A stretch of 64,000 bases of DNA from PALSA-1004 sp041483135 (GTDB taxonomy: Bacteria; Pseudomonadota; Gammaproteobacteria; Burkholderiales; SG8-41). The stretch covers positions 32,251 through 96,250 of the forward strand of contig JBGPFE010000013.1 in the NCBI GenBank assembly GCA_041483135.1. The letters are read 5' to 3'. The notes under the pieces are model-generated. The model ran no database searches and was not told where the DNA came from. It was given only the letters and a program-made list of their open reading frames with translations. Each line of letters begins with the position of its first letter. Within the stretch, counting starts at the first letter, position 1. Of this stretch, positions 7,493 to 16,945 are shown one piece after another. Position numbers and translations under genes: made by a program.

Positions 7493-9748
7493 TTAGGCGA
7501 CGCTCGCCTCTTCCTCGGCGAACACCAGCTGGATTTTCTCGTCCTGGTCGAGATCGACGGTGACCTTGCCGCCATTGGCGAGCCGTCCGAACAACAATTC
7601 GTCGGCGAGCGCGGTGCGGATCGTGTCCTGGATCAGGCGCGCCATCGGCCGCGCGCCCATCTGCGGGTCGAAGCCTTTCTTGGCGAGGTGGTCCTTGAGC
7701 GCCGCAGTGAAAGTGACCTCGACTTTCTTCTCCTGCAACTGCTCTTCGAGCTGCATCAGGAACTTGTCGACCACGCGCATGATGATGTCGCGATCGAGCG
7801 CGGCGAACGAAATGATCGCATCGAGCCGGTTGCGGAACTCGGGCGAGAACATGCGTTTGATCTCGGCCATTTCGTCACCAGCCTGCGCCGAACTCGTGAA
7901 TCCCATCGAGCTTTTCGACAGCTCGGCCGCGCCGGCGTTGGTGGTCATGATGATCATCACGTTGCGGAAATCCGCCTTGCGGCCGTTGTTGTCGGTCAGC
8001 GTGCCATGATCCATCACCTGCAGCAGTATGTTGTAGACGTCCGGGTGCGCCTTCTCGATCTCGTCGAGCAGCAGCACCGAGTACGGATGCTTGGTGATCG
8101 CTTCCGTCAGCAGCCCGCCCTGGTCGAAGCCGACGTAACCGGGTGGCGCGCCGATCAGACGCGACACCGCGTGACGCTCCATGTATTCCGACATGTCGAA
8201 GCGGATCAGCTCGACGCCCATGATGTAAGCCAGCTGGCGCGCGACCTCGGTCTTGCCGACGCCGGTCGGCCCCGAGAACAGGAAGCAGCCGGTCGGCTTC
8301 TGCGGATTGCCGAGGCCGCTTCGCCCCATCTTGATCGCCGACGACAGGGCATCGATCGCCCGCTCCTGGCCGAACACCACGGCTTTCAGGTTGCGGTCGA
8401 GGTTCTTCAATTGCGAGCGGTCGTCGGACGACACGCTTTGCGCCGGCACGCGCGCTATCTTGGCGACGATCTCCTCGATCTCGTGCCGGGTGATCACTTT
8501 CTTCTGTTTCGACTTGGGCAGAATGCGTTGCGCCGCGCCCGCTTCATCGATCACGTCGATCGCCTTGTCGGGCAGGTGGCGGTCATTGATGTAGCGCGCC
8601 GCGAGCTCGGCCGCCGAGGTCAGCGCAGACGACGCGTACTTGATTCCGTGGTGCGCCTCGAAGCGAGTCTTGAGACCGCGTAGGATCGACACCGTTTCCT
8701 CGATCGAGGGCTCGACCACATCGATTTTCTGGAAACGGCGCGACAGCGCGTGATCCTTCTCGAAAATGCCGCGGTATTCCTGGTAGGTCGTCGCGCCGAG
8801 GCACTTGAGCTGCCCGGTCTGCAGCGCCGGCTTGAGCAGGTTGGACGCGTCGAGCGTGCCGCCCGAGGCGGCGCCGGCGCCGATCAGCGTGTGTATCTCG
8901 TCGATGAACAGGATGGCATGCGGATTGTCGACAAGCTGCTTGAGCACCGCCTTCAGGCGCTGCTCGAAATCGCCGCGATACTTGGTGCCGGCGAGCAACG
9001 CGCCCATGTCGAGCGCATAGACATTGCACTTGGCGAGGATCTCGGGCACGTCACCCTCGACGATACGGCGCGAGAGCCCCTCGGCGATCGCGGTCTTGCC
9101 GACGCCGGCTTCGCCGACCAGCAGCGGGTTGTTCTTGCGGCGGCGGCATAGCGTCTGCACCACGCGCTCGAGTTCGCGCTCGCGGCCGATCAGCGGATCG
9201 ATCTTGCCAGACAGCGCGAGCGCATTCAAATTCAGCGTGAAGTTCTCGAGCGCGCCGCCCGGCGATTGCTCCTGCTCGGGCTCGGCCTCGCCGTCGCCCT
9301 TGCCGGGCGTTGCCTGCGGCACCTTGCTGATGCCGTGCGAGATGAAGTTGACGACATCGAGCCGGGTGACGCCCTTCTGGTGCAGGAAATACACCGCGTG
9401 CGAATCCTTCTCGCCGAAAATCGCGACCAGCACGTTGGCGCCAGTCACCTCTTTCTTGCCCGACGACTGCACATGCAGGATCGCGCGCTGGATGACGCGC
9501 TGGAAGCCGAGCGTGGGCTGGGTGTCGGTGTCCTCTGTGGTCAGGACCGGCGTATGCTCGGTGACAAACTCGGACAAGAGCTTCCGCAAATCGTCGATTT
9601 CAGTCGCGCACGCCTTGAGCACTTCGGAGGCTGACGGGTTGTCGAGCAGCGCCAGCAGCAGGTGTTCGACGGTGATGAATTCGTGCCGTTTCTGGCGCGC
9701 CTCCATGAACGCCATGTGCAGGCTGACTTCGAGTTCCTGGGCAATCAT
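7493..9748 (-). CDS. clpA: ATP-dependent Clp protease ATP-binding subunit ClpA
   Basis: AAA+ unfoldase that feeds substrates, including N-end-rule proteins delivered by ClpS, to ClpP. The 751-residue protein has the N-terminal double Clp repeat domain, a first AAA module with Walker A GEAGVGKTA and Walker B FIDEIH, and a second with GPTGVGKTE and LLLDEIEKAHPD, then the C-terminal D2-small domain. The start at 9748 is chosen because GGAGG precedes it and it overlaps the clpS stop by one base (TGATG); the protein then begins MIAQELEVSLHMAF as in other ClpA. Confidence 0.97.
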   Translation of the reverse strand: MIAQELEVSLHMAFMEARQKRHEFITVEHLLLALLDNPSASEVLKACATEIDDLRKLLSEFVTEHTPVLTTEDTDTQPTLGFQRVIQRAILHVQSSGKKEVTGANVLVAIFGEKDSHAVYFLHQKGVTRLDVVNFISHGISKVPQATPGKGDGEAEPEQEQSPGGALENFTLNLNALALSGKIDPLIGRERELERVVQTLCRRRKNNPLLVGEAGVGKTAIAEGLSRRIVEGDVPEILAKCNVYALDMGALLAGTKYRGDFEQRLKAVLKQLVDNPHAILFIDEIHTLIGAGAASGGTLDASNLLKPALQTGQLKCLGATTYQEYRGIFEKDHALSRRFQKIDVVEPSIEETVSILRGLKTRFEAHHGIKYASSALTSAAELAARYINDRHLPDKAIDVIDEAGAAQRILPKSKQKKVITRHEIEEIVAKIARVPAQSVSSDDRSQLKNLDRNLKAVVFGQERAIDALSSAIKMGRSGLGNPQKPTGCFLFSGPTGVGKTEVARQLAYIMGVELIRFDMSEYMERHAVSRLIGAPPGYVGFDQGGLLTEAITKHPYSVLLLDEIEKAHPDVYNILLQVMDHGTLTDNNGRKADFRNVMIIMTTNAGAAELSKSSMGFTSSAQAGDEMAEIKRMFSPEFRNRLDAIISFAALDRDIIMRVVDKFLMQLEEQLQEKKVEVTFTAALKDHLAKKGFDPQMGARPMARLIQDTIRTALADELLFGRLANGGKVTVDLDQDEKIQLVFAEEEASVA

Positions 9749-10056
9749 CAGTTTTCCTCCATCACGCAACGCAATGGGTGCTGGTACTGGCGGGCGTACG
9801 CAGTCACCTGCTCGACCTTGGTCGCCGCCACGTCGCGCGCGTAAACCCCGCAGACACCAGTACCTTCGCGATGAACCTTGAGCATAATCTGAGTCGCCTT
9901 CTCGCGGCTAAGGGAGAAAAACTTTTGCAGGACCACAACCACGAAATCCATGGGGGTGTAATCGTCATTTAACAGCAAAACCTTAAACATCGGGGGCGAC
10001 TTGACCTTGGCCTTTTTCGCCTCCAGAACCGTATCATCGCGATGCCGTGTCGCCAT
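9748..10056 (-). CDS. clpS: ClpS adaptor protein
   Basis: Adaptor that binds N-degron substrates and hands them to ClpA. The 102-residue protein has the family core PPMFKVLLLNDDYTPMDFVVVVLQKFF and a His/Gly-rich C-terminal half. ATG 10056 (MATRHRDD) matches the usual betaproteobacterial N-terminus; a GTG four codons upstream is possible. Its stop overlaps the clpA start, so the two are translationally coupled. Confidence 0.95.
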   Translation of the reverse strand: MATRHRDDTVLEAKKAKVKSPPMFKVLLLNDDYTPMDFVVVVLQKFFSLSREKATQIMLKVHREGTGVCGVYARDVAATKVEQVTAYARQYQHPLRCVMEEN

Positions 10057-10153
10057 GCTCCGCACCACCGTTCTAACCGCCCGCTGCCAGTTGTTATTTT
10101 GACCATAATGCCAGATTTTTCAAGTGGCAAAAGCGGCCTTTTTTAACAACTAC

Positions 10154-10182
10154 TTGACTTCCTCTGGCAAATAGCCTAGAAA
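10154..10182 (+). promoter_or_regulatory. Predicted sigma-70 promoter of the cold-shock gene
   Basis: TTGACT (10154-10159), a 17-base spacer and TAGAAA (10177-10182). This would give a leader of about 125 bases before the cold-shock start codon, consistent with the long structured 5' leaders of cspA-type mRNAs. The leader includes the short hairpin CCGGAAA...TTTCCGG near 10265-10282. Confidence 0.5.
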
Positions 10183-10312
10183 GCCGAAAGGTGTTTGGCT
10201 TCAAGCTTGATCGCAGTACCGGTTTTGCCGTTTTGCCGTATGCGTCCTTGAAACTCAAACAGTCTCCGGAAACTTTTTCCGGTAATTTTTTAAGTTAAGA
10301 AGGAACAGCAAT

Positions 10313-10516
10313 ATGGCAACAGGTACTGTGAAATGGTTCAACGATGCGAAGGGTTATGGCTTCATTACGCCGGACGACGGCAGTGAAGATCTGTTCGCGC
10401 ACTTCTCGGCGATTCAGATGAGCGGCTTCAAAACCCTCAAGGAAGGCCAAAAGGTGTCTTTCGAAGTAACCCAGGGACCGAAAGGCAAGCAGGCATCGAA
10501 TATTCAAGCCGCCTAA
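10313..10516 (+). CDS. cspA: CspA-family cold-shock protein
   Basis: A 67-residue single cold-shock domain that binds single-stranded RNA/DNA and acts as an RNA chaperone. RNP1 (KGYGFITP) and RNP2 (DLFAHFSAI) are intact, and length is typical. AAGGAAC lies ten bases before the ATG. It is monocistronic, with its own promoter and terminator. The symbol is generic; the paralogue cannot be specified. Confidence 0.95.
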   Translation: MATGTVKWFNDAKGYGFITPDDGSEDLFAHFSAIQMSGFKTLKEGQKVSFEVTQGPKGKQASNIQAA

Positions 10517-10544
10517 ATAATACACGTATCCCAGAATACCAAAT

Positions 10545-10584
10545 AAAAAGCCCGTCCGGCGCATGCTGGTCGGGCTTTTTTTTT
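10545..10584 (+). terminator. Rho-independent terminator of the cold-shock gene
   Basis: A 10-bp perfect stem (AAAAAGCCCG / CGGGCTTTTT) with a 16-base loop, continued by a run of Ts. It starts 29 bases after the cold-shock stop codon. The rest of 10585-10839 shows no convincing gene. Confidence 0.85.
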
Positions 10585-10839
10585 GCAGCACTGAGACCCG
10601 GCCCCCCGGCATGCCGATGCGCCAGCTTCTGTGTCAATGCATGCGGCGCTCGAGCTCGGCGTTGACGGTCGTTTATGCGAAACACAATAAATGAGATAAT
10701 CCTCCGCACGAACCAACGCGGGAACTGTAGCGGGCGCAGACCTTGCGGACCTGCTCGAAGAGCCTTTCGGTACGCCCCGACAGATCGCTGAAATACGCCG
10801 ATCACTTGACCGAGCACATGCGAACGGAGACTGAGAATC

Positions 10840-12213
10840 ATGTCTGAAAAACTCGACCTGCTGAAAATCGCACAGGAAGAACAGGGCGGCGATCTGTTCA
10901 AGCTGCTGGACCGCATATACAAGCGATCCAAGATCCAGCCACGCGGCTTTCCCGATGCGATCATCTGGGAAGGCGGAAACCAGTACGGCAACGTGAAGCC
11001 GGTCGCGCACGCGTTCACCGACATGTTTGCGCTCAACGGCACGCTGATGGCGCTCGACGTGCTGGGATTGCCGTTCCTCGGCGTGCCCATGATGGCGCAG
11101 TTCCGGCACGATACGAAACTGCTCTCGCTCGAATGGTTCGGCAAGCTCGATTACACGGCGTTGAAATGGTCCACCGCCGGCGACTTCATGGTCAACGAAA
11201 AAGGCAAGAAGGTTGTCGTCGCCGGCAAGTCTGCCAATGCGCAGTTACGTACTGCGGCCGGGGTCTATTGCAACGTCCGGCCTTACGGGACTATCACCAG
11301 CATTCGTTTCATGCCCGGCCTGCCCTATTCCCAGGACAAGAAGAAATTCAATGTCGATCGCGGCACCGGCAACATCCACTCCGAGATGAACACGCCCGGG
11401 GTCAGGATGGTCTACGCGGCACGTCTGTTCCTGAAGATGGTGCATGAAACCGGTCAGATCGGGCGCGTCGCCACCAAGCCGACCCAGGCCCAGGAGGACA
11501 CCGTCAACGCAGGCATCATGCGGTGGCTGTTGCAGGGCACGAAGTTCCAGCTCAAACGAAAATATACGGTCGACGCCTACGAAGAGCAAAAGGCGAACGT
11601 CGATGCGATCGTCGCCCTGCTGCCCAAGGATTTCAAGGCCGGCATGGAGAACTGGAGCGGAGAAATTTACGAACACATTTCCGACACCAACTTCGGGTTG
11701 CTGCTGCATGACATGATCCGGCAGCGCAAGGTCATCGTCTATGCGACGGACCTCGACGGCGACCGGTTGACGGACCTCATGGCGGACGCGCCTGAAGCGT
11801 TGCGGAACTGGGGGCAAATAGTCCTCGATCACGTCAAGGCAGGCACGGACATGAAGAAGGTCTGGGCCGATATGGGCTTCACGATGAAGAGCGGGCACGA
11901 CATGACGAGCATCATGTATCGCGTCACCGGCGAGCCGATCTTCGAACAGACGCTGGGGTCCGCAGACGCGATGCTCCTGCGCCTGCTGGCCGGGGATGAG
12001 ACAGTCGGCGGGGAAAAGCAGCCCTACGATCCGCGGATCCACTTCGTTCTAATCAACGAGGCATACAAGGCAGCAAATCCGGGCAATACCGAACTGGCTC
12101 GCTGGCTGGACGCGCAGCTCGCGACCTTCGACAAAATCTATGGCGGCAAGCGGCCCCGCTACATCGAGGGGTACAACAAGCTCAAGGACGCGATCAAGCC
12201 CTGGGGCAGGTAG
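10840..12213 (+). CDS. Conserved-looking cytoplasmic protein of unknown function (457 aa)
   Basis: I do not recognise the family. The frame is long, with strong coding character; ATG 10840 follows the weak purine stretch ACGGAGACTGAGAATC. No signal peptide or membrane helix is visible. The sequence is rich in aromatic and charged residues, with blocks such as IIWEGGNQYGNVKPVAH, TAAGVYCNVRPYGTITS and YATDLDGDRLTDLM that look conserved and could be ligand sites. It stands alone between the cold-shock gene and malate synthase, and is followed by a hairpin. No function is proposed. Confidence 0.7.
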   Translation: MSEKLDLLKIAQEEQGGDLFKLLDRIYKRSKIQPRGFPDAIIWEGGNQYGNVKPVAHAFTDMFALNGTLMALDVLGLPFLGVPMMAQFRHDTKLLSLEWFGKLDYTALKWSTAGDFMVNEKGKKVVVAGKSANAQLRTAAGVYCNVRPYGTITSIRFMPGLPYSQDKKKFNVDRGTGNIHSEMNTPGVRMVYAARLFLKMVHETGQIGRVATKPTQAQEDTVNAGIMRWLLQGTKFQLKRKYTVDAYEEQKANVDAIVALLPKDFKAGMENWSGEIYEHISDTNFGLLLHDMIRQRKVIVYATDLDGDRLTDLMADAPEALRNWGQIVLDHVKAGTDMKKVWADMGFTMKSGHDMTSIMYRVTGEPIFEQTLGSADAMLLRLLAGDETVGGEKQPYDPRIHFVLINEAYKAANPGNTELARWLDAQLATFDKIYGGKRPRYIEGYNKLKDAIKPWGR

Positions 12214-12257
12214 GCGCATCCCCGCGCTGGGAGTCCGCTCAGCGCATCGTCCGGCAG

Positions 12258-12281
12258 CAACGCCCGCGACAGCGGGCGTTG
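12258..12281 (+). terminator. Strong hairpin 3' of the unknown 457-residue gene
   Basis: Perfect 10-bp inverted repeat CAACGCCCGC / GCGGGCGTTG with loop GACA, 45 bases after the stop. There is no long U-run, so it may be a transcript-end or processing hairpin rather than a full intrinsic terminator. The rest of 12282-12576 is AT-rich toward aceB and probably holds its promoter and operator; no gene is seen there. Confidence 0.5.
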
Positions 12282-12576
12282 TCGTTTGAGCTTCCTCCCG
12301 CGCATCCCGGATCCACCTCGCCCAGCGGGCACTCCCGGCCTGCAGGTATCGCAGGACGGCTTGCGTTTCAGCCGTGGCTGCGGGCCTGTGGGACATTCCA
12401 CGACGCATTCATAACTGCAGCATTGCCGCGCCCGGGTCGCCAGAAAGCAGAAGCCATGGACAACCACCGGAAATCCATAAACTTTTGATCTTTAGGTATA
12501 AAAAAATTTATGTTGTGAAATCATCCCTCGATATACAATATTTGTGCTCTGCATCAATTTTGAGGGATATTGAACT

Positions 12577-14211
12577 ATGAAACATAATGCAGCCCTGCCT
12601 GCTGGCGTGGAAGTACTCGGCCAGATCACGCCGCAATACGCTGAAATCCTGACGCCGCAGGCGCTGGCGTTTGTGGCCAAGCTGCACCGCCCGTTCGAAA
12701 GCCGCCGCCAGGAGTTGCTCGCCAGGCGCGCCGCACGCCAGTTGGAGTTCGACGCTGGCAAACTGCCCGACTTTCTGCCGGAAACGAAAAAAATCCGCGA
12801 ATCGGAATGGACCATTGCAGCGCAACCCGCGGATCTGCTCGACCGCCGCGTCGAGATCACGGGCCCGACCGACCGCAAAATGGTGATCAACGCGTTGAAC
12901 TGCGGCGCCTCCGTCTTCATGGCCGATTTCGAGGACGCCAACTGCCCGACATGGGACAACATGATCGTCGGGCAGATCAACCTGCGCGACGCGGTCAGCC
13001 GCACCATTACTCTGGAGCAAAACGGCAAGCAGTACCGACTTAACGACAAAATCGCGGTGCTCATGCCGCGCCCGCGCGGCTGGCACCTCGATGAGAAGCA
13101 CGTGCTGATCGACGGTAAACCCGTCGCCGGCGGCATTTTCGATTTCGCGCTCTACTTTTTCCACAACGCCAAGGAAACGCTCGCGCGCGGCACCGGCCCT
13201 TACTTCTACCTGCCGAAATTGGAGTCGCACCTCGAAGCGCGGCTGTGGAACGACATCTTCAACCTGGCGCAGGACGAACTCGGCGTCAAACGCGGCTCCA
13301 TCAAGGCCACTGCGCTGATCGAAACCGTACTTGCCGCGTTCGAGATGGATGAATTCCTGTGGGAGCTGCGCGAACACTCGGCCGGCCTCAACATAGGCCG
13401 CTGGGACTATATCTTCTCGTGCATCAAGAAATTCCGCTCGCACGCGGATTTCTGCCTCGCCGATCGCTCACGGGTCACAATGACCGCGCCGTTCATGCGC
13501 GCCTATGCGCTGACGCTGGTCAAGACCTGCCATCGCAGGAATGCCCCCGCGATGGGGGGCATGGCGGCGCAGATCCCGATCAAGAACGATCCGGCAGCGA
13601 ACGAAGCTGCGCTCGAAAAAGTTCGCCAGGACAAAATCCGCGAAGCTGCCGACGGCTGCGACGGTACCTGGGTAGCGCATCCGGCGCTGGTACCGATCGC
13701 GAAAGCCGTGTTCGACCAGTACATGCCGAAACCCAACCAGTACGACAAACAGCGTCCGGACGTGAACTACACGGCAAAAGACTTGCTGGATTTTGAACCA
13801 GAAAAACCGATCACGGAAACCGGTTTGCGCAACAATATCAGCGTCGGCATCCAGTATCTGGGCGCGTGGCTCGCGGGCAACGGCTGCGTGCCGGTGTTCA
13901 ACCTGATGGAAGACGCCGCCACCGCCGAAATTTCACGCTCGCAGATCTGGCAGTGGATACGCAGTCCGATTGGCGTGCTCGACGACGGTCGCAAGGTGAC
14001 GATAGAACTGGTTCGCCAGCTGCTCGCCGAAGAGCTGCCGAAAGTGAAAACGCATCTTGGCGAAGAAGCCTGGAAAGCTGGCCATTATGAAGATGCGGCG
14101 AAGCTGTTCGATCAGATCACTACGGGCGAATATCTCGAGTTCCTGACGCTTCCCGCATACGAGTGGATCACCAAGGACATCGCCAAAACCAAGACCGCGA
14201 AAGCGGCCTGA
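12577..14211 (+). CDS. aceB: Malate synthase A
   Basis: Glyoxylate-shunt enzyme condensing glyoxylate with acetyl-CoA to malate. The 544-residue length and the blocks MADFEDANCPTWDNM, PRGWHLDEKHV, GGMAAQIPIKNDP and SRSQIWQWI are those of the A isoform. ATG 12577 follows GAGGGATATTGAACT. The upstream 100 bases are unusually AT-rich, with an imperfect dyad CCCTC...GAGGG around 12524-12568 that could bind a regulator. No isocitrate lyase gene is adjacent in this window. Confidence 0.96.
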   Translation: MKHNAALPAGVEVLGQITPQYAEILTPQALAFVAKLHRPFESRRQELLARRAARQLEFDAGKLPDFLPETKKIRESEWTIAAQPADLLDRRVEITGPTDRKMVINALNCGASVFMADFEDANCPTWDNMIVGQINLRDAVSRTITLEQNGKQYRLNDKIAVLMPRPRGWHLDEKHVLIDGKPVAGGIFDFALYFFHNAKETLARGTGPYFYLPKLESHLEARLWNDIFNLAQDELGVKRGSIKATALIETVLAAFEMDEFLWELREHSAGLNIGRWDYIFSCIKKFRSHADFCLADRSRVTMTAPFMRAYALTLVKTCHRRNAPAMGGMAAQIPIKNDPAANEAALEKVRQDKIREAADGCDGTWVAHPALVPIAKAVFDQYMPKPNQYDKQRPDVNYTAKDLLDFEPEKPITETGLRNNISVGIQYLGAWLAGNGCVPVFNLMEDAATAEISRSQIWQWIRSPIGVLDDGRKVTIELVRQLLAEELPKVKTHLGEEAWKAGHYEDAAKLFDQITTGEYLEFLTLPAYEWITKDIAKTKTAKAA

Positions 14212-14309
14212 CGCGGCGATTGACGAATCAGTACCCCCTCGACGCGAGGGGCGTTTTACTGACTCAAATTCATGCATCTGGGGCTGTGCAACAAGCCGTA
14301 TGGGGCTCG

Positions 14310-14479
14310 TTGCCAACAGCACTCGTCGGCCACCGCGATGCCAACCCCGGATGCGCCGCCGACGCGCCCAAGGGCGACGCGTCGAAGGCTGAAGCCAAGA
14401 AGGCCAATAATCCAAGAAACCCGCCAAGCCCAAGAAGGAAAAGAAAGCCGTTGAAAAGAAAGCTCCTGAAAAGAAGTAA
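14310..14479 (+). pseudogene. Degraded Lys/Ala-rich small secreted protein
   Basis: The stretch AADAPKGDASKAEAKKA can be read from about 14355. After a one-base frame change near 14412 the frame continues SKKPAKPKKEKKAVEKK to a TAA at 14477. The upstream part resembles a broken signal peptide. Composition and the adjacent terminator resemble the intact small secreted proteins at 14709 and 18341, so I read this as a decayed relative. An unspotted ribosomal frameshift or sequence error is the alternative. Confidence 0.45.
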
Positions 14480-14500
14480 GTCAGCGCTTACCTTGGAAAA

Positions 14501-14526
14501 GGCAGGGTCGCACCCTGCCTTTTTTA
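14501..14526 (+). terminator. Rho-independent terminator
   Basis: GGCAGGGTCGCACCCTGCC with a perfect 7-8 bp stem followed by TTTTTT. It matches in sequence the terminators after the small genes at 14709 and 18341 (all with a GCAGGG/CCCTGC stem), suggesting that gene and terminator were duplicated together. Confidence 0.85.
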
Positions 14527-14708
14527 TTTAAACCAATGATTCAACAGGAAATATAATTTTATCCTTAAATCATGATCTTGTACCGCGTGCGCCCGAAATA
14601 ACCCGGCTATGTCAACGCGCCTGTAAACGGCACGTTAAAGACGATGACCGTAAACGCGGTCGTAGTCCCATAAAACCAACGTTTATCAACCTTAAAAGAG
14701 GAATCAAC

Positions 14709-14867
14709 ATGAGCAAATTGCTTGCCGCTGTCTTCGCTGCGACGTTCGCGCTGGGTACAATTTCCGCTTTCGCGGCTGACGCACCGAAAAAAGACGCGCC
14801 GAAGGTGGACTGCAAAGACGCGAAAAACAAAGACAACGCTGCATGTAAACCCGCTGCCAAGAAGTAA
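14709..14867 (+). CDS. Small secreted Lys-rich protein with two cysteines (52 aa)
   Basis: Start AGAGGAATCAAC-ATG has a good ribosome site. Residues 1-23 form a signal peptide (MSKLLAAVFAATFALGTISA, cleavage near FAADA). The mature peptide of about 29 residues is dominated by Lys, Asp, Asn and Ala and carries the motif VDCKDAKNKDNAACK with two Cys nine residues apart. The same motif recurs in the protein at 18341. Function unknown; a periplasmic disulfide-bonded or metal-binding peptide is possible. It ends at its own terminator. Confidence 0.75.
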   Translation: MSKLLAAVFAATFALGTISAFAADAPKKDAPKVDCKDAKNKDNAACKPAAKK

Positions 14868-14889
14868 ACTTTCTGGTTTTCGGGAAAAG

Positions 14890-14915
14890 GCAGGGCTACG
14901 GCCCTGCTTTTTTTT
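14890..14915 (+). terminator. Rho-independent terminator of the 52-residue gene
   Basis: Seven-bp stem GCAGGGC / GCCCTGC with tetraloop TACG and eight Ts, 22 bases after the stop codon. Confidence 0.9.
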
Positions 14916-15051
14916 GGCATGTGGTCCCGCTAACGCCGGGGCGCGATCAAAAGCTCGCGACCAGTGACAGGCGCAGCGAGCGCGGCTCGCGCAGGTTTGA
15001 AGTGAACGTCATTGGCGCCGGCGGCCGGTGTTGGTTGCCCCGGCGCTACAA

Positions 15052-15777
15052 CTAATTCTTGAGCTGGAAGCGGACCGGTACGTCGACCACACGTGCGACC
15101 GGGGCGTCGCCACGTCGCGCCGGCACGAACGTCCAGCCCTGCACCGCCTTCAGCGCCGCCTCGTCGAGCACCGGCGCACCCGATGTCAGCACCACTGCAA
15201 CCTGCTCGGTTGCCCCGGCGGCGCTGACCTGCACGCGCAGCACCACCAGGCCTTCGAGCCCGAGTTTGCGCGCAATTGGTGGATAAGCAGGTCGCGGATT
15301 ATTCAAATAAGCAATATTGAAATACGGCGGCTCGATCGCGTCGGCACGGCCCGGTGAATTCATCGCGGCCGGGGCTGTGGCGATAAGTGTCGGCACGGGC
15401 GCATTTTCCGGTGCGAGCGTAACGGCGGGCGGGACCGCCTCGACGCGTTCTGCGGGGACTGGCGCAAGAATCAGCGCGTGATGCAACAGCAGTACCGGCG
15501 CCGGACGCCTGATCGCCTCCCGCTTGACATGATGATGCTCGGCCTGCGCCGGCGCGCTTGCGCTCGCCAGCGGCGGTGTCGCTTCGAGCGTCACGGTCAG
15601 CGGCTGCGGTTGCTGCACCTCGACTGGCAACCACGGCCAGTTGTTGAACAGCAGGCCGCCGGCAGCAGCGTGCACCGCTACCGAAAAAAGCAGTGCAAGC
15701 AACAGCACCGGCGGCGACCGATGCTGGCCGGCGCGGCGCAAATATTCGCGATTCTCTGACATCGGATTACGATTCAT
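15052..15777 (-). CDS. TonB-like energy transducer
   Basis: A 241-residue (from ATG 15777) inner-membrane protein with one helix near the N-terminus (PPVLLLALLFSVAVHAAAGG), a Pro/Ala/Val-rich periplasmic linker and a C-terminal TonB domain containing PRPAYPPIARKLGLEG, LRVQVSAAG and VQGWTFVPAR. It would couple the proton gradient to an outer-membrane receptor, but no ExbB, ExbD or receptor gene lies beside it. The next start, ATG 15762, is equally possible. It follows a HupE/UreJ-like gene 43 bases upstream. Confidence 0.85.
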   Translation of the reverse strand: MNRNPMSENREYLRRAGQHRSPPVLLLALLFSVAVHAAAGGLLFNNWPWLPVEVQQPQPLTVTLEATPPLASASAPAQAEHHHVKREAIRRPAPVLLLHHALILAPVPAERVEAVPPAVTLAPENAPVPTLIATAPAAMNSPGRADAIEPPYFNIAYLNNPRPAYPPIARKLGLEGLVVLRVQVSAAGATEQVAVVLTSGAPVLDEAALKAVQGWTFVPARRGDAPVARVVDVPVRFQLKN

Positions 15778-15820
15778 GCAGGCAGCCCGGGCTGGCCGAC
15801 CCTGATCGCTAATTATGCCA

Positions 15821-16945
15821 TCAAAACACCGGCAATTTGAGGTTGAAAGCGCGCTCGACAAACCAGACTCCCGCGCGCAGGCAAATCAGCGCGGAGCCGC
15901 CCAGGAAAATCACACGCTGGTAGAGCATCGTCCGCCGCAGCCAGTAAGCGGTCGGCAGGAATACGCTCACGATCGCCAGTTGGCCGACCTCGACACCCAG
16001 ATTGAAGCCGACCAGCGCCAGCAGCAGTACCTCCCTCGGCAAACCGAGGTCGGCCAGCACGCTGGCGAAACCAAAACCATGGATCAGCCCGAACGCGAAG
16101 GCGACCATCCAGCGCCGCCGCTCGAACAACGGGAAAATGTTGTTGAGAGCCGCCAGTATTACCGACAGCGCGATCGCCGATTCGGTCAACCGGGTCGGCA
16201 GCGTGATCACGCCGAGTGCGGCGAGACTCAACGTGATCGAATGCGCAATGGTAAATGCGGTCACGATCTTGAGCACATCCCAGAACGCGGGCTTGAAACG
16301 CTCGACCGCATGCCAGCCGTTGCGCGACGGCACCAGCACCGCCGGCAGCAGCAGAGACAACAGGAACAGGATGTGATCGAACCCGATCCAGATGTGCCAT
16401 ACGCCCTCGCGGCCGTAATCGAGGAATTGCACGAAGCGGCTTGGCCGCGTCAGCTCGAAGCGCTGGCGCGCTGCTTCCGGGCTGAAGATCGCGGTGCGGG
16501 TCACTCCCTCGTATTCGAGCCGCAGCAAGCCCTTGTGCTGGGGATCCAAGTCGAAGAACAGGTTGTATCCCAGGTCGAGCGCGCGGCCCAGCTGTGCGCA
16601 CTGCGCCTCGAAGCGCAGCACCGCGTAGGCGCCGTCGCTGTGATGATCGACCATCTGCGCGCTCACGCGCGGCTGACACGCCGCGCCGTCGAGCGCAATC
16701 GTGAGCCGCGCCAGCGCATACGCGGCGATCTCGTTGTGCCGCGCGCGCAGCTCGCCCCAAGTGATGTCGCCGTCCCCATTGCTGTCGAGCCCGATCGCGA
16801 AATCAAGATCGCGCAGCGCGATGTCCCACTGGCCGCGCACCGCGCTGCCGGCAACCGTGACCGTCAGATAACTGTCGCTCGGCTTGTGCGCCGCCGCAGC
16901 GCTTGCGAACAAAGCGAACAGCAAGAACAGCGCGGCACGCATCAC
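15821..16945 (-). CDS. HupE/UreJ-family 2 membrane protein with an EF-hand-like loop
   Basis: A 374-residue exported membrane protein. After a signal peptide (residues 1-19, ending AAAAH) comes a soluble region of about 170 residues containing DSNGDGDITWGEL, a canonical calcium EF-hand loop. The C-terminal half has about six to seven helices with the conserved FDHILFLLSLLLPA and AHSITLSLAALG blocks of the HupE/UreJ-2 family, whose transported ion is often suggested to be nickel or cobalt but is not established for this subgroup. Its ATG overlaps the stop of the TPR gene (ATGA), so they are coupled. Confidence 0.85.
   Translation of the reverse strand: MMRAALFLLFALFASAAAAHKPSDSYLTVTVAGSAVRGQWDIALRDLDFAIGLDSNGDGDITWGELRARHNEIAAYALARLTIALDGAACQPRVSAQMVDHHSDGAYAVLRFEAQCAQLGRALDLGYNLFFDLDPQHKGLLRLEYEGVTRTAIFSPEAARQRFELTRPSRFVQFLDYGREGVWHIWIGFDHILFLLSLLLPAVLVPSRNGWHAVERFKPAFWDVLKIVTAFTIAHSITLSLAALGVITLPTRLTESAIALSVILAALNNIFPLFERRRWMVAFAFGLIHGFGFASVLADLGLPREVLLLALVGFNLGVEVGQLAIVSVFLPTAYWLRRTMLYQRVIFLGGSALICLRAGVWFVERAFNLKLPVF

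Noticed and set aside
10840..12213. Isocitrate dehydrogenase, given the neighbouring malate synthase.
   Set aside because: No isocitrate dehydrogenase substrate or nucleotide motifs are seen; left as unknown.
12513..12539. Promoter TTGTGA...TACAAT before aceB.
   Set aside because: Spacer is only 15 bases; plausible but too weak to list as a site.
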